Part shown: piece after piece, positions 36,135 through 44,427 of the stretch
How positions within the stretch are numbered: the stretch's first letter is position 1
How the letters are laid out: every line of letters starts with the position of its first letter
Notes under the pieces: model-generated
Told to the model about the DNA's origin: nothing
Seen by the model: only the letters and a program-made list of their open reading frames with translations
Database searches by the model: none
Made by a program: the position numbers and the translations under genes
Source: Janthinobacterium sp. ROICE36
GTDB lineage: Bacteria; Pseudomonadota; Gammaproteobacteria; Burkholderiales; Burkholderiaceae_D
Assembly (NCBI RefSeq): GCF_002869965.1
Contig: NZ_PEBS01000002.1
Span: 1 to 64,000, forward strand
Length of the DNA stretch: 64,000 bases
Reading direction: 5' to 3'

Positions 36135-37703
36135 CTACACCAGCGCCACCACCAGCAGCAGTACCGCCAGCGGCGCCTGCACCAGCACGATGCCGGGATG
36201 CGTGCGGCGCAGCTGGGCCCAGACGGACAGGCCCGGCACTTCCTCGTGCGGATGGTGGGCTTCGTCGCGCAGCGACATCGCGTGCAGGAACATGCCGGCG
36301 ATCAGGGGGCCGGGATTGACCCACCAGCCTTGCTCGAGCAAGCCGCGCGACAGGTAGATGGCCATCGCGCCGATGACGAAGGGCGAGGCCCACACCAGCA
36401 CCAGCATCAAGCGGATGCCATAGAATTCAGCCAGGGTACCCATGCGGTGCAGGCGGCTGAAATCGTGGTCTTCCATGCGTTCGTCGATGGCCAGTTCGGC
36501 GCGGCCATACAGGGTCCACAAGCCGCCGAACAGGCAGCCCAGCAGCACGCCGATGACGATATCGGCTACGAACACCGCATATTTGTTGACGTCGGCCGTG
36601 CCGATACCCAGCGACGTGTGGGCGGCCGCGTGCAGGTGCAGGCTGGCCTGCTCGCCTTCGGCCGTCGTATAACGGTCGCGCACATCGTAGGTGCTGCCGA
36701 TATACACGACGTTCTTGCGCAGCGTCCCGGCAGCCACGCCGGCCTGGCCATCGATCAGTGTCACACGTGTGCGCGTAGGGTCCAGGAATTGCGACGCCAT
36801 GGCGGCCGGGTGAAATGGCGCGGTGACGGCATTCTGTTCGGCCGCCGCCCTGGCATCGCCATGGATGACGGGTTCGAAGGCCCAGCGCGCCAGCTGCTTT
36901 TCACTGTCCGTGCGCCGGGCCAGCTGGCACACACGGTCGGCCAGCGCCAGCCCTTGCTTTTGCTCGGACAAGAGGGCCGGCATGGGCTGGCGCTGCTCTT
37001 GCGCGTCGGCGCCATGCGCCAGCTCGAAGGCGACGGCCGCCAGCACGGGGCTTTTCAGCTCGATGCGCGTGACGGCGCCCATGCGTTCGCGGATCTGCTG
37101 GCTGGCAAAATGCAGGCCGGCCGCGCAGCGCGCGCGTATCCACGCCAGGTTCGCGTTACGCTCCGATTGCTCGGGCAGGATCAGCACCAGTTGCCGGCCA
37201 TCGGCGACCAGTTGGTCGAGCAGGCGGTCCAGCGGCCGCTCGCCCGGCTTGTGCTGTTCATACACGGCCGGCGCCAGGTCGAGATCGATGGCCAGCACCC
37301 TGCTACCGCGCGCGGCGGCGCTGGCGATCACTTGCTCCAGGCGTGAACGCTCCAGCGGTTCGCGTTCATCGAAGACCTGTTCAAACGCAGGCTGGTCGAT
37401 CTCGATGATGCCGGGCCGGTAGGCGGCGCCCGGATCCTTGTCCCGCTTCAGCAGCTGCCCCTGCTCCGCGCTGACACGCAGCATGGCCGCATCGAGCCAT
37501 TCGAGCACATGAAAACCTTCCAGCAGCAGCATCAGCGCGGCGATCAGACTGGCGCCGATCACGTGGTGCAGCAGATGCGTGCCCGTCAACTTGAAGGCCG
37601 AGCCAAGCTGGAAGACGGGCCACAGCAAGCGCCGCCAGAACGGCGGGCGCGGTTGGTGTGACTGGCTGGTGTCCACGGTGCATCCCCCTTGCGTACGCTG
37701 CAT
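36135..37703 (-). CDS. CHASE2-domain membrane protein without an output domain
   Basis: 522 residues from the ATG at 37703; a GTG at 37676 with a better-placed GGGG is an alternative start. One membrane helix near residue 55, then a CHASE2 extracellular sensor (~65-380: PGIIEIDQPAFEQVF, VLAIDLDLAP, VVYIGSTYDVRDRY), then about three or four helices (VFVADIVIGVLLGCLFGG, IRLMLVLVWASPFVIGAMAIYL). In known proteins CHASE2 is followed by a kinase or cyclase. Here it ends after a last helix (VLVQAPLAVLLLVVALV). It must signal through a partner, or be a remnant. Confidence 0.82.
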   Translation of the reverse strand: MQRTQGGCTVDTSQSHQPRPPFWRRLLWPVFQLGSAFKLTGTHLLHHVIGASLIAALMLLLEGFHVLEWLDAAMLRVSAEQGQLLKRDKDPGAAYRPGIIEIDQPAFEQVFDEREPLERSRLEQVIASAAARGSRVLAIDLDLAPAVYEQHKPGERPLDRLLDQLVADGRQLVLILPEQSERNANLAWIRARCAAGLHFASQQIRERMGAVTRIELKSPVLAAVAFELAHGADAQEQRQPMPALLSEQKQGLALADRVCQLARRTDSEKQLARWAFEPVIHGDARAAAEQNAVTAPFHPAAMASQFLDPTRTRVTLIDGQAGVAAGTLRKNVVYIGSTYDVRDRYTTAEGEQASLHLHAAAHTSLGIGTADVNKYAVFVADIVIGVLLGCLFGGLWTLYGRAELAIDERMEDHDFSRLHRMGTLAEFYGIRLMLVLVWASPFVIGAMAIYLSRGLLEQGWWVNPGPLIAGMFLHAMSLRDEAHHPHEEVPGLSVWAQLRRTHPGIVLVQAPLAVLLLVVALV

Positions 37704-37809
37704 GAATTATTATTAGAGCAACAATTGATGACGAAAGGATAGTGTATTGCAGTTGTGGCCGTTCCGCCGCACGGCTGGCTGTCCAGCTTGCGTGACTTAC
37801 CGCATGGCT

Positions 37810-37855
37810 TGAGACGAATGTCTCACAGCCGCACCATGCTGCAGCGCAGGATGCG
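37810..37855. promoter_or_regulatory. Palindromic operator, copy 1 (upstream of the GAF/Fis regulator)
   Basis: TGAGAC-GAAT-GTCTCA, a perfect 6-base inverted repeat (37810-37825), followed by a 22-base element starting CCATGCTGC (37834-37855). The same pair recurs before the flavin monooxygenase at 39094-39138. Probably the binding site of the regulator encoded next door. Confidence 0.6.
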
Positions 37856-37936
37856 CGGGCCGGCGCTTCGTGCTAAAAACGAAGGCGACTAACAAAACAC
37901 CATAAAAACCCGGATAACGAGACACTGGAGAGCACC

Positions 37937-39079
37937 ATGCCCTACGTCCGCCAGACCAGCCATATGGACCGCGTGCGCGACTTGATCGCCGGCAGGATTG
38001 TCAATCCAGGTGCCGACACGGCCAGGCTGGCCTCATCGTACCGGCGCTCGCTGAACAACTACCGGCTCGATCCCGCCTGCACCACGGGACCGCGCATCCT
38101 GACGGGCGCCGAACTGCGCGCCGTCCAGCAATCCGAGGAAGGCTTCCTGCGCTCCACGGGCCAGTGCCTGCCGCGCCTGCACGCCATGGTGCGCGAAGCG
38201 GGCTACTGCGTCATCCTCGCCAATGCGCGCGGCGTGACCATCGACTACGTGGTCGACACAGACCAGCGCAAGGACTTCAAGAAGGCGGGTCTGTATCCGG
38301 GTTCGTGCTGGTCGGAAGAGGAGGAAGGCACCTGCGGCATCGCCTCCGTGCTGCTCGACCAGGAAGCCATCACGGTGCACAAGACCGATCATTTTCGCGC
38401 CGCGTTCACGGGCCTCACGTGCAGCGCCGCGCCCATTTTTTCACCGCACGGCGATTTGATCGGCGTGCTCGATGCGTCGGCACTGAACTCGCCCGACGCG
38501 CGCGACAGCCAGCGTCTGGTCAAGCAGCTGGTGCGGCAAGGCGCGACCCTGATCGAGGACGGTTTTTTTCTCAAGTCCTACAGCCATTGCTGCATCTTGC
38601 TGGCGCACCGCAACCGCCACTTCGTGGAAGTGCAGCCAGAGGCGCTGCTGGCCATCGATGAACATGGCAACGTCGTCGCCGCCAACCGCTGCGCGCGCGA
38701 CGTCATCGGGGGCCTCGATAGCCTGCCGCGCCCCGTCTCCGAGGTGCTGGAGGTGCGCGCCGAGCGGCTGTTCGACGCGCGCGCGGGGCACAATCTGCTG
38801 TCCCTGCGCCTGGCGGGCGGCAGCACCTGGCTGCACGCCCGCGTGCGCGCACCGCTGCGCCAGGCCAGCGCCCGCCCGCGCGCCACGCGCAAGACGGCCA
38901 TCGCGGACGACGTGCTGGAATACACGCCGCCGGAGCTGGCCGAACGCACGCGCATCGTGCAAGCCATGAACGCCGCCAAATGGCGCCCGCTGCAGGCAGC
39001 TGCCATGCTGGGCATCTCGCGCGCCACGCTGTACCGGCGCCTCAAGCAGCTGCACATCGTGGCGCCGCACCGCCAGTAG
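37937..39079 (+). CDS. GAF-domain and Fis-type HTH regulator, AcoR-like without AAA+
   Basis: 380 residues. Residues ~70-215 are a GAF-like sensor (CVILANARGVTIDYV, SEEEEGTCGIASVLLD), then ~225-310 a PAS-like part, and the C-terminus is a Fis-type helix-turn-helix (RPLQAAAMLGISRATLYRRLKQL). Acetoin-type activators (AcoR) carry a sigma-54 AAA+ domain between these; it is absent here, so this protein cannot act as a sigma-54 activator. It precedes a flavin monooxygenase on the same strand and shares an operator with it, which points to control of that gene and of itself. Confidence 0.83.
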   Translation: MPYVRQTSHMDRVRDLIAGRIVNPGADTARLASSYRRSLNNYRLDPACTTGPRILTGAELRAVQQSEEGFLRSTGQCLPRLHAMVREAGYCVILANARGVTIDYVVDTDQRKDFKKAGLYPGSCWSEEEEGTCGIASVLLDQEAITVHKTDHFRAAFTGLTCSAAPIFSPHGDLIGVLDASALNSPDARDSQRLVKQLVRQGATLIEDGFFLKSYSHCCILLAHRNRHFVEVQPEALLAIDEHGNVVAANRCARDVIGGLDSLPRPVSEVLEVRAERLFDARAGHNLLSLRLAGGSTWLHARVRAPLRQASARPRATRKTAIADDVLEYTPPELAERTRIVQAMNAAKWRPLQAAAMLGISRATLYRRLKQLHIVAPHRQ

Positions 39080-39093
39080 CCCATCCGAAAAGC

Positions 39094-39138
39094 TGAGATT
39101 TCCGTCTCAAATTCAGCCATGCTGCGCTGCAGGATGCG
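39094..39138. promoter_or_regulatory. Palindromic operator, copy 2 (upstream of the flavin monooxygenase)
   Basis: TGAGAT-TTCC-GTCTCA (39094-39109, one mismatch to the perfect palindrome of copy 1), then the 22-base element (39117-39138), which differs from copy 1 at three of 22 positions. The distance between the two parts is 7 bases here and 8 in copy 1. Confidence 0.6.
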
Positions 39139-39222
39139 GCGCCAGAACGCCGGTGTTACAACATCGTCAGCGGCAACACAGCCGCATCCCATCATAAAGT
39201 CAGCAGACTTGGAGGAGACACG

Positions 39223-41031
39223 ATGCAAACCGATAGCAACCCGCACGACCTGGCCGTGGCCGGCATCCTGGAGCAGCTCGAAGGTGCCCTGCGCGCCAGC
39301 GACAGCACGGGCGCCGCGCAACTGTTCGAACAAGACGGCTACTGGCGCGACCTAGTGCTGTTTACCTGGAACCTGAAAACCCTGGAAGGCCGCGAGCAGA
39401 TCGCCGCCATGCTGGCCGCCCAACTGGGCGCCGTGCAGCCAGTTTCCCTCCGCATCGCCGACGGCGAGCACGCCAGCGTAGCCGGCGGCGTGCTGCAAAG
39501 CTGGATCACGGTGGAAACGAACGTGGCGCGCGGCGTGGGCTTCCTCCGCATCCGCGATGGCAATATCTGGACCCTGCTCACCACCATGAGCGAATTGAAA
39601 GGCTTTGAAGAAGCCAAGGGCGGGCGCCGTCCCATGGGCGCCGAGCATGGCGCACGCACGGACCGCAGCAGCTGGCTGGAAAACCGCGAGCAGGCGGCCA
39701 GGGAACTGGGCTACGCGCGCCAGCCCTATTGCGTCATCATCGGCGGCGGCCAGGGCGGCATCGCGCTGGGTGCGCGTTTGCGCCAGCTCAATGTCCCCAC
39801 CATCATCATCGAGAAAAATGCGCGCCCCGGCGACAGCTGGCGCAAACGCTATAAATCGCTGTGCCTGCACGACCCCGTCTGGTACGACCACATGCCCTAC
39901 ATCCCCTTCCCGGACAACTGGCCCGTCTTCACGCCCAAGGACAAGGTCGGCGACTGGCTGGAAATGTACACCAAGGTGATGGAACTCAATTACTGGGGTT
40001 CGACATCATGCGAATCGGCCAGCTTCGACGCCACCACGGGTGAGTGGACGGTGCAGGTGCTGCGCGACGGCCAGGCCATCACCCTGAAGCCGAAGCAGCT
40101 GGTGCTGGCCACGGGCATGTCGGGCAAGCCGAACATGCCCAAGTTCCAAGGCATGGACGTGTTCCAAGGCGAGCAGCAACACTCGTCGCAGCATCCGGGG
40201 CCGGACGCTTACGTGGGCAAGAAAGTGGTGGTGGTCGGCGCGAACAATTCCGCGCACGATATCTGCGCCGCCCTGTGGGAAGCGGGCGTGGACGTGACCA
40301 TGGTGCAGCGTTCGTCGACGCACATCGTCAAGTCCGACTCGCTGATGGACCTGGCGCTGGGCGACCTGTATTCGGAACGGGCGCTGGCGGCTGGCATGAC
40401 GACGGCCAAGGCCGACCTCACGTTCGCCTCGATGCCATACAAGATCCTGGCCGATTTCCAGAAGCCCGTCTTCAAGGCCATCCGCGAGCGCGACGCGGAT
40501 TTCTATGCGCGCCTGGAAGCACGGGGCTTCATGCTCGATTTCGGCGACGACGATTCCGGCCTGTTCATGAAGTACCTGCGCCGCGGCTCCGGCTACTACA
40601 TCGACGTGGGCGCCTCCGAGCTGGTCGCCGATGGCAAGATCAAGCTGAAAAGCGGTGTCGGCGTGCAGGAGCTGAAAGCCCATTCCATCGTGCTGTCCGA
40701 CGGCACGGAACTGCCGGCCGACCTGGTGGTCTACGCCACCGGCTACGGCTCCATGAATGGCTGGGCGGCCGACCTGATCTCGCCCGAGGTGGCAAACAAG
40801 GTGGGCAAGGTATGGGGACTGGGGTCCGCCACGACGAAGGACCCGGGTCCGTGGGAGGGCGAGCAGCGCAATATGTGGAAACCCACGCAGCAGCAAGCCT
40901 TGTGGTTCCACGGCGGTAACCTGCACCAGTCGCGCCACTACTCGCAATACCTGTCGCTGCAGCTGAAGGCGCGCATGGAGGGACTCGATACGCCCGTGTA
41001 TGGACAGCAGCAGGTGCATCACCTTTCCTGA
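39223..41031 (+). CDS. Flavin-containing monooxygenase with N-terminal SnoaL-like domain
   Basis: 602 residues. Residues 1-125 form a SnoaL/NTF2-like domain (FEQDGYWRDLVLFTWNLKTLEG). From ~165 there is an FAD Rossmann motif (VIIGGGQGGIALGARL), then the NADPH-site segment VVVGANNSAHDI and the FMO phrases VFQGEQQHSSQHPG and VVYATGYGSM. The enzyme adds oxygen to ketones, amines or sulphur compounds; the substrate is not predictable. The AcoR-like regulator upstream would suggest a small carbonyl metabolite. A strong bidirectional terminator follows. Confidence 0.85.
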   Translation: MQTDSNPHDLAVAGILEQLEGALRASDSTGAAQLFEQDGYWRDLVLFTWNLKTLEGREQIAAMLAAQLGAVQPVSLRIADGEHASVAGGVLQSWITVETNVARGVGFLRIRDGNIWTLLTTMSELKGFEEAKGGRRPMGAEHGARTDRSSWLENREQAARELGYARQPYCVIIGGGQGGIALGARLRQLNVPTIIIEKNARPGDSWRKRYKSLCLHDPVWYDHMPYIPFPDNWPVFTPKDKVGDWLEMYTKVMELNYWGSTSCESASFDATTGEWTVQVLRDGQAITLKPKQLVLATGMSGKPNMPKFQGMDVFQGEQQHSSQHPGPDAYVGKKVVVVGANNSAHDICAALWEAGVDVTMVQRSSTHIVKSDSLMDLALGDLYSERALAAGMTTAKADLTFASMPYKILADFQKPVFKAIRERDADFYARLEARGFMLDFGDDDSGLFMKYLRRGSGYYIDVGASELVADGKIKLKSGVGVQELKAHSIVLSDGTELPADLVVYATGYGSMNGWAADLISPEVANKVGKVWGLGSATTKDPGPWEGEQRNMWKPTQQQALWFHGGNLHQSRHYSQYLSLQLKARMEGLDTPVYGQQQVHHLS

Positions 41032-41048
41032 GCCACTGTGTAGAGACG

Positions 41049-41087
41049 AAAAAAATGGCGGCGGACTTCGGTCCGCCGCCATTTTTC
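41049..41087. terminator. Bidirectional intrinsic terminator
   Basis: Perfect 12-bp stem (ATGGCGGCGGAC at 41055-41066 with its complement at 41071-41082), TTCG tetraloop, flanked by seven A and five T. It serves the monooxygenase (+) and the YceI gene (-). Confidence 0.85.
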
Positions 41088-41105
41088 ATCCTGCAGCCAA
41101 GCATA

Positions 41106-41672
41106 TTATTGTTTGATGGCTTCGATCGCGAACGTCAAGGTCACATCATCGCTGACGGCTGGCGCATATTTGCCGGCGTTGAATTCCGAGCGTTTGATCT
41201 TGGCCGTGGCGTTGGCGCCGCAAGCGTCTTTCTTCAGCATCGGGTGCGGTGCGCAGGCGAACGAGGTGACGGTCAGGGTGACTGGCTTGGTCACGCCTTT
41301 CAGGGTCAGGTTGCCGTCCACGGACGCCAGCTTGTCGCCGTCGAAATTGAACTTGGTCGATTTGTAGGTCGCGACCGGAAACTTGGCCGTATCGAGGAAA
41401 TCTTCACCCTGGATGTGCGAGTTGAACAGGGTTGAACCCGTGTCGACGGACTTGGTGTCGATCAGCACTTCGACGGCGCCCGTCTTGGCGGCGCGGTCCA
41501 GCGTGACCTTGCCGGTGGTGTTATTGAAACGGCTTTGCTGCGTCGAGAAACCCATGTGGGTGTACTCGAAACGGGGGAAAGTGTGGCTACCATCGATGAT
41601 ATAGACTTCAGGAGCGGCGACGGCGGACAGCGAGAAGCCGGCGGCGGCGATAAAAGCGAGCAGTTTTTTCAT
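41106..41672 (-). CDS. Periplasmic YceI-family protein
   Basis: 188 residues from the ATG at 41672 with signal peptide (KKLLAFIAAAGFSLSAVAAPE). The YceI lipocalin-like fold is clear: YIIDGSHTFPRFEYTHMGFST at the start, then TLKGVTKPVTLTV near the end. Two cysteines (FACAPHPML..DACG) may form a disulfide. YceI proteins bind lipid-like isoprenoids in the periplasm. It is unlike the lipoprotein copy at 7545. Confidence 0.9.
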   Translation of the reverse strand: MKKLLAFIAAAGFSLSAVAAPEVYIIDGSHTFPRFEYTHMGFSTQQSRFNNTTGKVTLDRAAKTGAVEVLIDTKSVDTGSTLFNSHIQGEDFLDTAKFPVATYKSTKFNFDGDKLASVDGNLTLKGVTKPVTLTVTSFACAPHPMLKKDACGANATAKIKRSEFNAGKYAPAVSDDVTLTFAIEAIKQ

Positions 41673-41935
41673 TGTAAATTCCTGATTGGGAGTGGAGGAT
41701 GTCAAAACCGCATGCAGCTGCAGGCGAACGGCGCATGCGGCTGATTGTCTGGCTTCAGTTGCAACAGATTATGCATGGCATGAAGATCGATGTAAAACGG
41801 AAAATATGCCTAGTTAGTATCGATAAAATCGATACTAAGGACCATACTGGCCGCGACAGCGCCTTCTGCTGCCGATTATTGTCTGCATTGCCAAAAATAT
41901 CCAGCCTTATCCTGTGCCTCAGATAATACATCAAA

Positions 41936-41950
41936 TGAGAATGATTCTTG
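41936..41950. promoter_or_regulatory. Fur-box-like site upstream of the DUF454 unit
   Basis: TGAGAAT-G-ATTCTTG, a 7-1-7 inverted repeat close to the Fur consensus TGATAAT-N-ATTATCA. Confidence 0.5.
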
Positions 41951-42046
41951 TTATTATTCTGTGCGATGGTTATCATCGCGGCCCTGGCGGGCATGCAGCG
42001 CCGCCTTGATTCCTCCATAATAGCGCTGAAAACAGAGCAGAAAAAC

Positions 42047-42142
42047 ATGACGGCCACCCGCCACGCTATGAACACCATGCACGCGCACTCCACCACCAAG
42101 CAGCCCCGCAGCCAGGGCCTGCCAGCCGGCACCTTCGCCTGA
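42047..42142 (+). CDS. Possible 31-residue leader peptide gene
   Basis: MTATRHAMNTMHAHSTTKQP... His- and Thr-rich short frame. Its stop overlaps the start of the DUF454 gene (TGATG), the usual mark of translational coupling. No strong ribosome-binding site and no recognised family. A real small protein or a regulatory leader are both possible. Confidence 0.35.
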   Translation: MTATRHAMNTMHAHSTTKQPRSQGLPAGTFA

Positions 42143-42600
42143 TGCAGGAGCCGCACACCCAGCCCCCGCTGCGCGAAGCGCACGGCATGCGCCTGCGTCG
42201 CTGGGCCTGGACCGCCGCCGGCGCCTTGATGGTGCTGCTGGCGATCATCGGCGCCATGCTGCCCGTCATGCCGACGACGATTTTCCTGATCCTCGCCCTG
42301 GCCTGCTTCAGCCGCGCCTCGCCACGCCTCGAGCACTGGCTGCTGCAGCATCCCCGCTTCGGCCCGTCGCTGCGCCAGTGGCGCGCACACCGTGCCGTCT
42401 CGCGGCGTGGCAAGGCCATGGCTTGCCTGGGCATGACCATCGGCTTTGTCGCCATGTGCCTGGGCCATCCGCCGTGGTGGGTCATCGCCATGGTGGGCGC
42501 GATGGAAATCGCCGTCCTCAGCTACCTGTTGCGCCGTCCCGAAGGCCCTGCCGCCACCGAGGCAGAATCTGCCCGCGAAGACGGTAATAGCGGGCAGTAG
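42142..42600 (+). CDS. DUF454 (YbaN-like) inner-membrane protein
   Basis: 152 residues. Three or four hydrophobic helices (ALMVLLAIIGAMLPVMPTTIFLILALACF, ACLGMTIGFVAMCLGHPPWWVIAMVGAMEIAVL) and the family signature LPVMPTTIFLILALACFSRASPR. YbaN proteins are small membrane proteins of unknown function. The Fur-box-like site 200 bp upstream suggests iron control. Confidence 0.85.
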   Translation: MQEPHTQPPLREAHGMRLRRWAWTAAGALMVLLAIIGAMLPVMPTTIFLILALACFSRASPRLEHWLLQHPRFGPSLRQWRAHRAVSRRGKAMACLGMTIGFVAMCLGHPPWWVIAMVGAMEIAVLSYLLRRPEGPAATEAESAREDGNSGQ

Positions 42601-42925
42601 TCTGCCATTCCTGTGTCAAAAAAACGGCAATTCAGCCGAACTGCACCTAAAAACATCGGGTCGAGGCCACGGGGCGCGTCGAACTTTTCACCAAGATGCG
42701 GCTCTGCCACGCCTGTCCGCACGATTAAATTCGGCAAGAACTGCGCTTTCCCGCTTTTTCAACTAAAAAACAGTCGCATAGACATTATTTGCATATTCAA
42801 AGCAAGATTCTGTCGTAGGAGTAATAACAAGATCGGAGGTATACTACGTAACCGACGTAACAGGCCGGGCGATTTGGCCCCTGCAAGCAAGCCTGTCACG
42901 GTCCAAAAAAAAAAGGAAACACTGC
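42601..42925. other. Gene-free leader region of metNIQ
   Basis: No convincing gene. Near the 3' end a repeat ACGTAAC-CG-ACGTAAC lies at 42845-42860, then a GC-rich part with partial self-complementarity (GGCC...GGCC at 42864-42881), and an A10-GGAAAC start signal. A structured leader is possible; I could not match a riboswitch class. Confidence 0.35.
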
Positions 42926-43735
42926 ATGACCACACCACACCGTACGCCGGTAATTCGCATCGACGGCGCGAACAAGACCTTCGCGCTGCCCAAGGGCGAA
43001 CAATTCCACGCGGTCAAATCGGTCACGCTGGAAGTCTATCCCGGTGATATTTTCGGCCTGATCGGCAAGAGTGGCGCCGGCAAATCGACCTTGCTGCGCC
43101 TGATTAACCTGCTCGAGCGTCCCGACAGCGGCAGCATTACCGTGGCCGGGCGCGAACTGACCCGCCTGGGCAAGAGCGAATTGCGCGACGCGCGCCAGAA
43201 CATCGGCATGATTTTCCAGCAATTCAATTTGCTGCAAAACGCCAGCGTCTTCGACAACGTCGCCTTCCCCTTGAAAATCCATGGCACGACCAAGGGCGAG
43301 CAAATCGCCGCCCGCGTCGAGGAATGCCTGGCGCTGGTGGGCTTGTCCGACAAGCTGCACAGCTATCCGGCGCAATTGTCCGGCGGGCAGAAACAGCGCG
43401 TGGCGATTGCCCGCGCCCTGGCCAGCCATCCCGACGTGCTGCTGTGCGACGAGCCGACGTCCGCCCTGGACGCGGAAACCACGCGCGCCCTGCTCGACAC
43501 TTTGCGCGACATCAATGCGCGCCTGGGCGTGACCATCGTCATCGTCAGCCATGAGCTGTCGGTGCTGGGCGCCATCTGCAACCGCGTGGCCGTCGTGGAA
43601 AACGGCGCCATCGCCGAACAATTCGATTTGAGCGACACGGCCACCCCGCGCAAGACGGCGCTGGGACGCGAGCTGGCGTATTACGGCACCGAGGCGTTTG
43701 AAGCCACCGCATGGAAGGATGCAACACATGTTTGA
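42926..43735 (+). CDS. metN: Methionine ABC transporter ATP-binding protein, short form
   Basis: 269 residues. Walker A GKSGAGKSTLL, signature LSGGQKQRVAIARAL, Walker B VLLCDEPTSALD. MetN is usually ~340 residues and ends with a regulatory methionine-binding domain; here the protein stops after the ATPase core, so methionine trans-inhibition is probably lost. The assignment rests on the neighbours MetI and MetQ. It overlaps metI by 8 bp. Preceded by AAAGGAAA. Confidence 0.85.
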   Translation: MTTPHRTPVIRIDGANKTFALPKGEQFHAVKSVTLEVYPGDIFGLIGKSGAGKSTLLRLINLLERPDSGSITVAGRELTRLGKSELRDARQNIGMIFQQFNLLQNASVFDNVAFPLKIHGTTKGEQIAARVEECLALVGLSDKLHSYPAQLSGGQKQRVAIARALASHPDVLLCDEPTSALDAETTRALLDTLRDINARLGVTIVIVSHELSVLGAICNRVAVVENGAIAEQFDLSDTATPRKTALGRELAYYGTEAFEATAWKDATHV

Positions 43736-44402
43736 AGAATCGATCAATAACGTCATCAATCTGCTGCCGGAAATCTGGGTGGCGCTGGGCCAGACCATGA
43801 CGATGCTGGGCATCGGCTTGACGGCCGCCATCCTGATCGGCGGCCCGCTGGGCATAGTGCTGTTCCTCGTCTCGGAAGGCCAGTCGCTGGAAAACCGACC
43901 GCTGTCGACGATTTTGGGCTGGCTGGTGAATGCCGTGCGCAGTTTCCCCTTCATCATTTTGCTGGTCGCCCTGACGCCGTTTACGCACATCATCGCAGGC
44001 ACCTCGATCGGCCCGCTGGCAGCTGCCGTGCCGCTGTCGTTTGCCGCCATTCCCTACCTGGCGCGCCTGGTGGAACAGAACCTGCGCGAAGTGCCGCGCG
44101 GCGTGATCGAGGCGGCGCATGCCATGGGCGCCTCGGAAATGCAGATCATTTTCCGCGTGCTGCTGGTCGAAGCGCGCTCCGGCCTGGTGCTGGCGCTGAC
44201 CGTGCTGTCGATCAGCTTCCTGTCGTATTCGGCCGTGGCCGGCGTGGTGGGCGGCGGCGGCATCGGCGACCTGGCCATCCGCTACGGCTACTACCGCTTC
44301 GAGACGGACATCATGGTCGTCACCGTGGCCATCCTGATCGTGCTGGTGCAAACCATCCAGTTCGCCGGCACGCGCATCGCCAAGCGCCTCGACAAACGTT
44401 AA
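43728..44402 (+). CDS. metI: Methionine ABC transporter permease MetI
   Basis: 224 residues from the ATG at 43728 inside the end of metN. Five or so membrane helices; the coupling segment EAAHAMGASEMQIIF is the EAA loop that contacts the ATPase. NAVRSFPFIILLVALTPFTHIIAGTSIG is typical for MetI. The next gene encodes the binding protein. Confidence 0.9.
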   Translation: MFEESINNVINLLPEIWVALGQTMTMLGIGLTAAILIGGPLGIVLFLVSEGQSLENRPLSTILGWLVNAVRSFPFIILLVALTPFTHIIAGTSIGPLAAAVPLSFAAIPYLARLVEQNLREVPRGVIEAAHAMGASEMQIIFRVLLVEARSGLVLALTVLSISFLSYSAVAGVVGGGGIGDLAIRYGYYRFETDIMVVTVAILIVLVQTIQFAGTRIAKRLDKR

Positions 44403-44427
44403 TTCATATTCAGAAACAAGGACCTAC

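Noticed and set aside
42601..42925. SAM-type riboswitch before metN
   Set aside because: Some self-complementarity is seen, but none of the conserved core of a SAM class could be matched.
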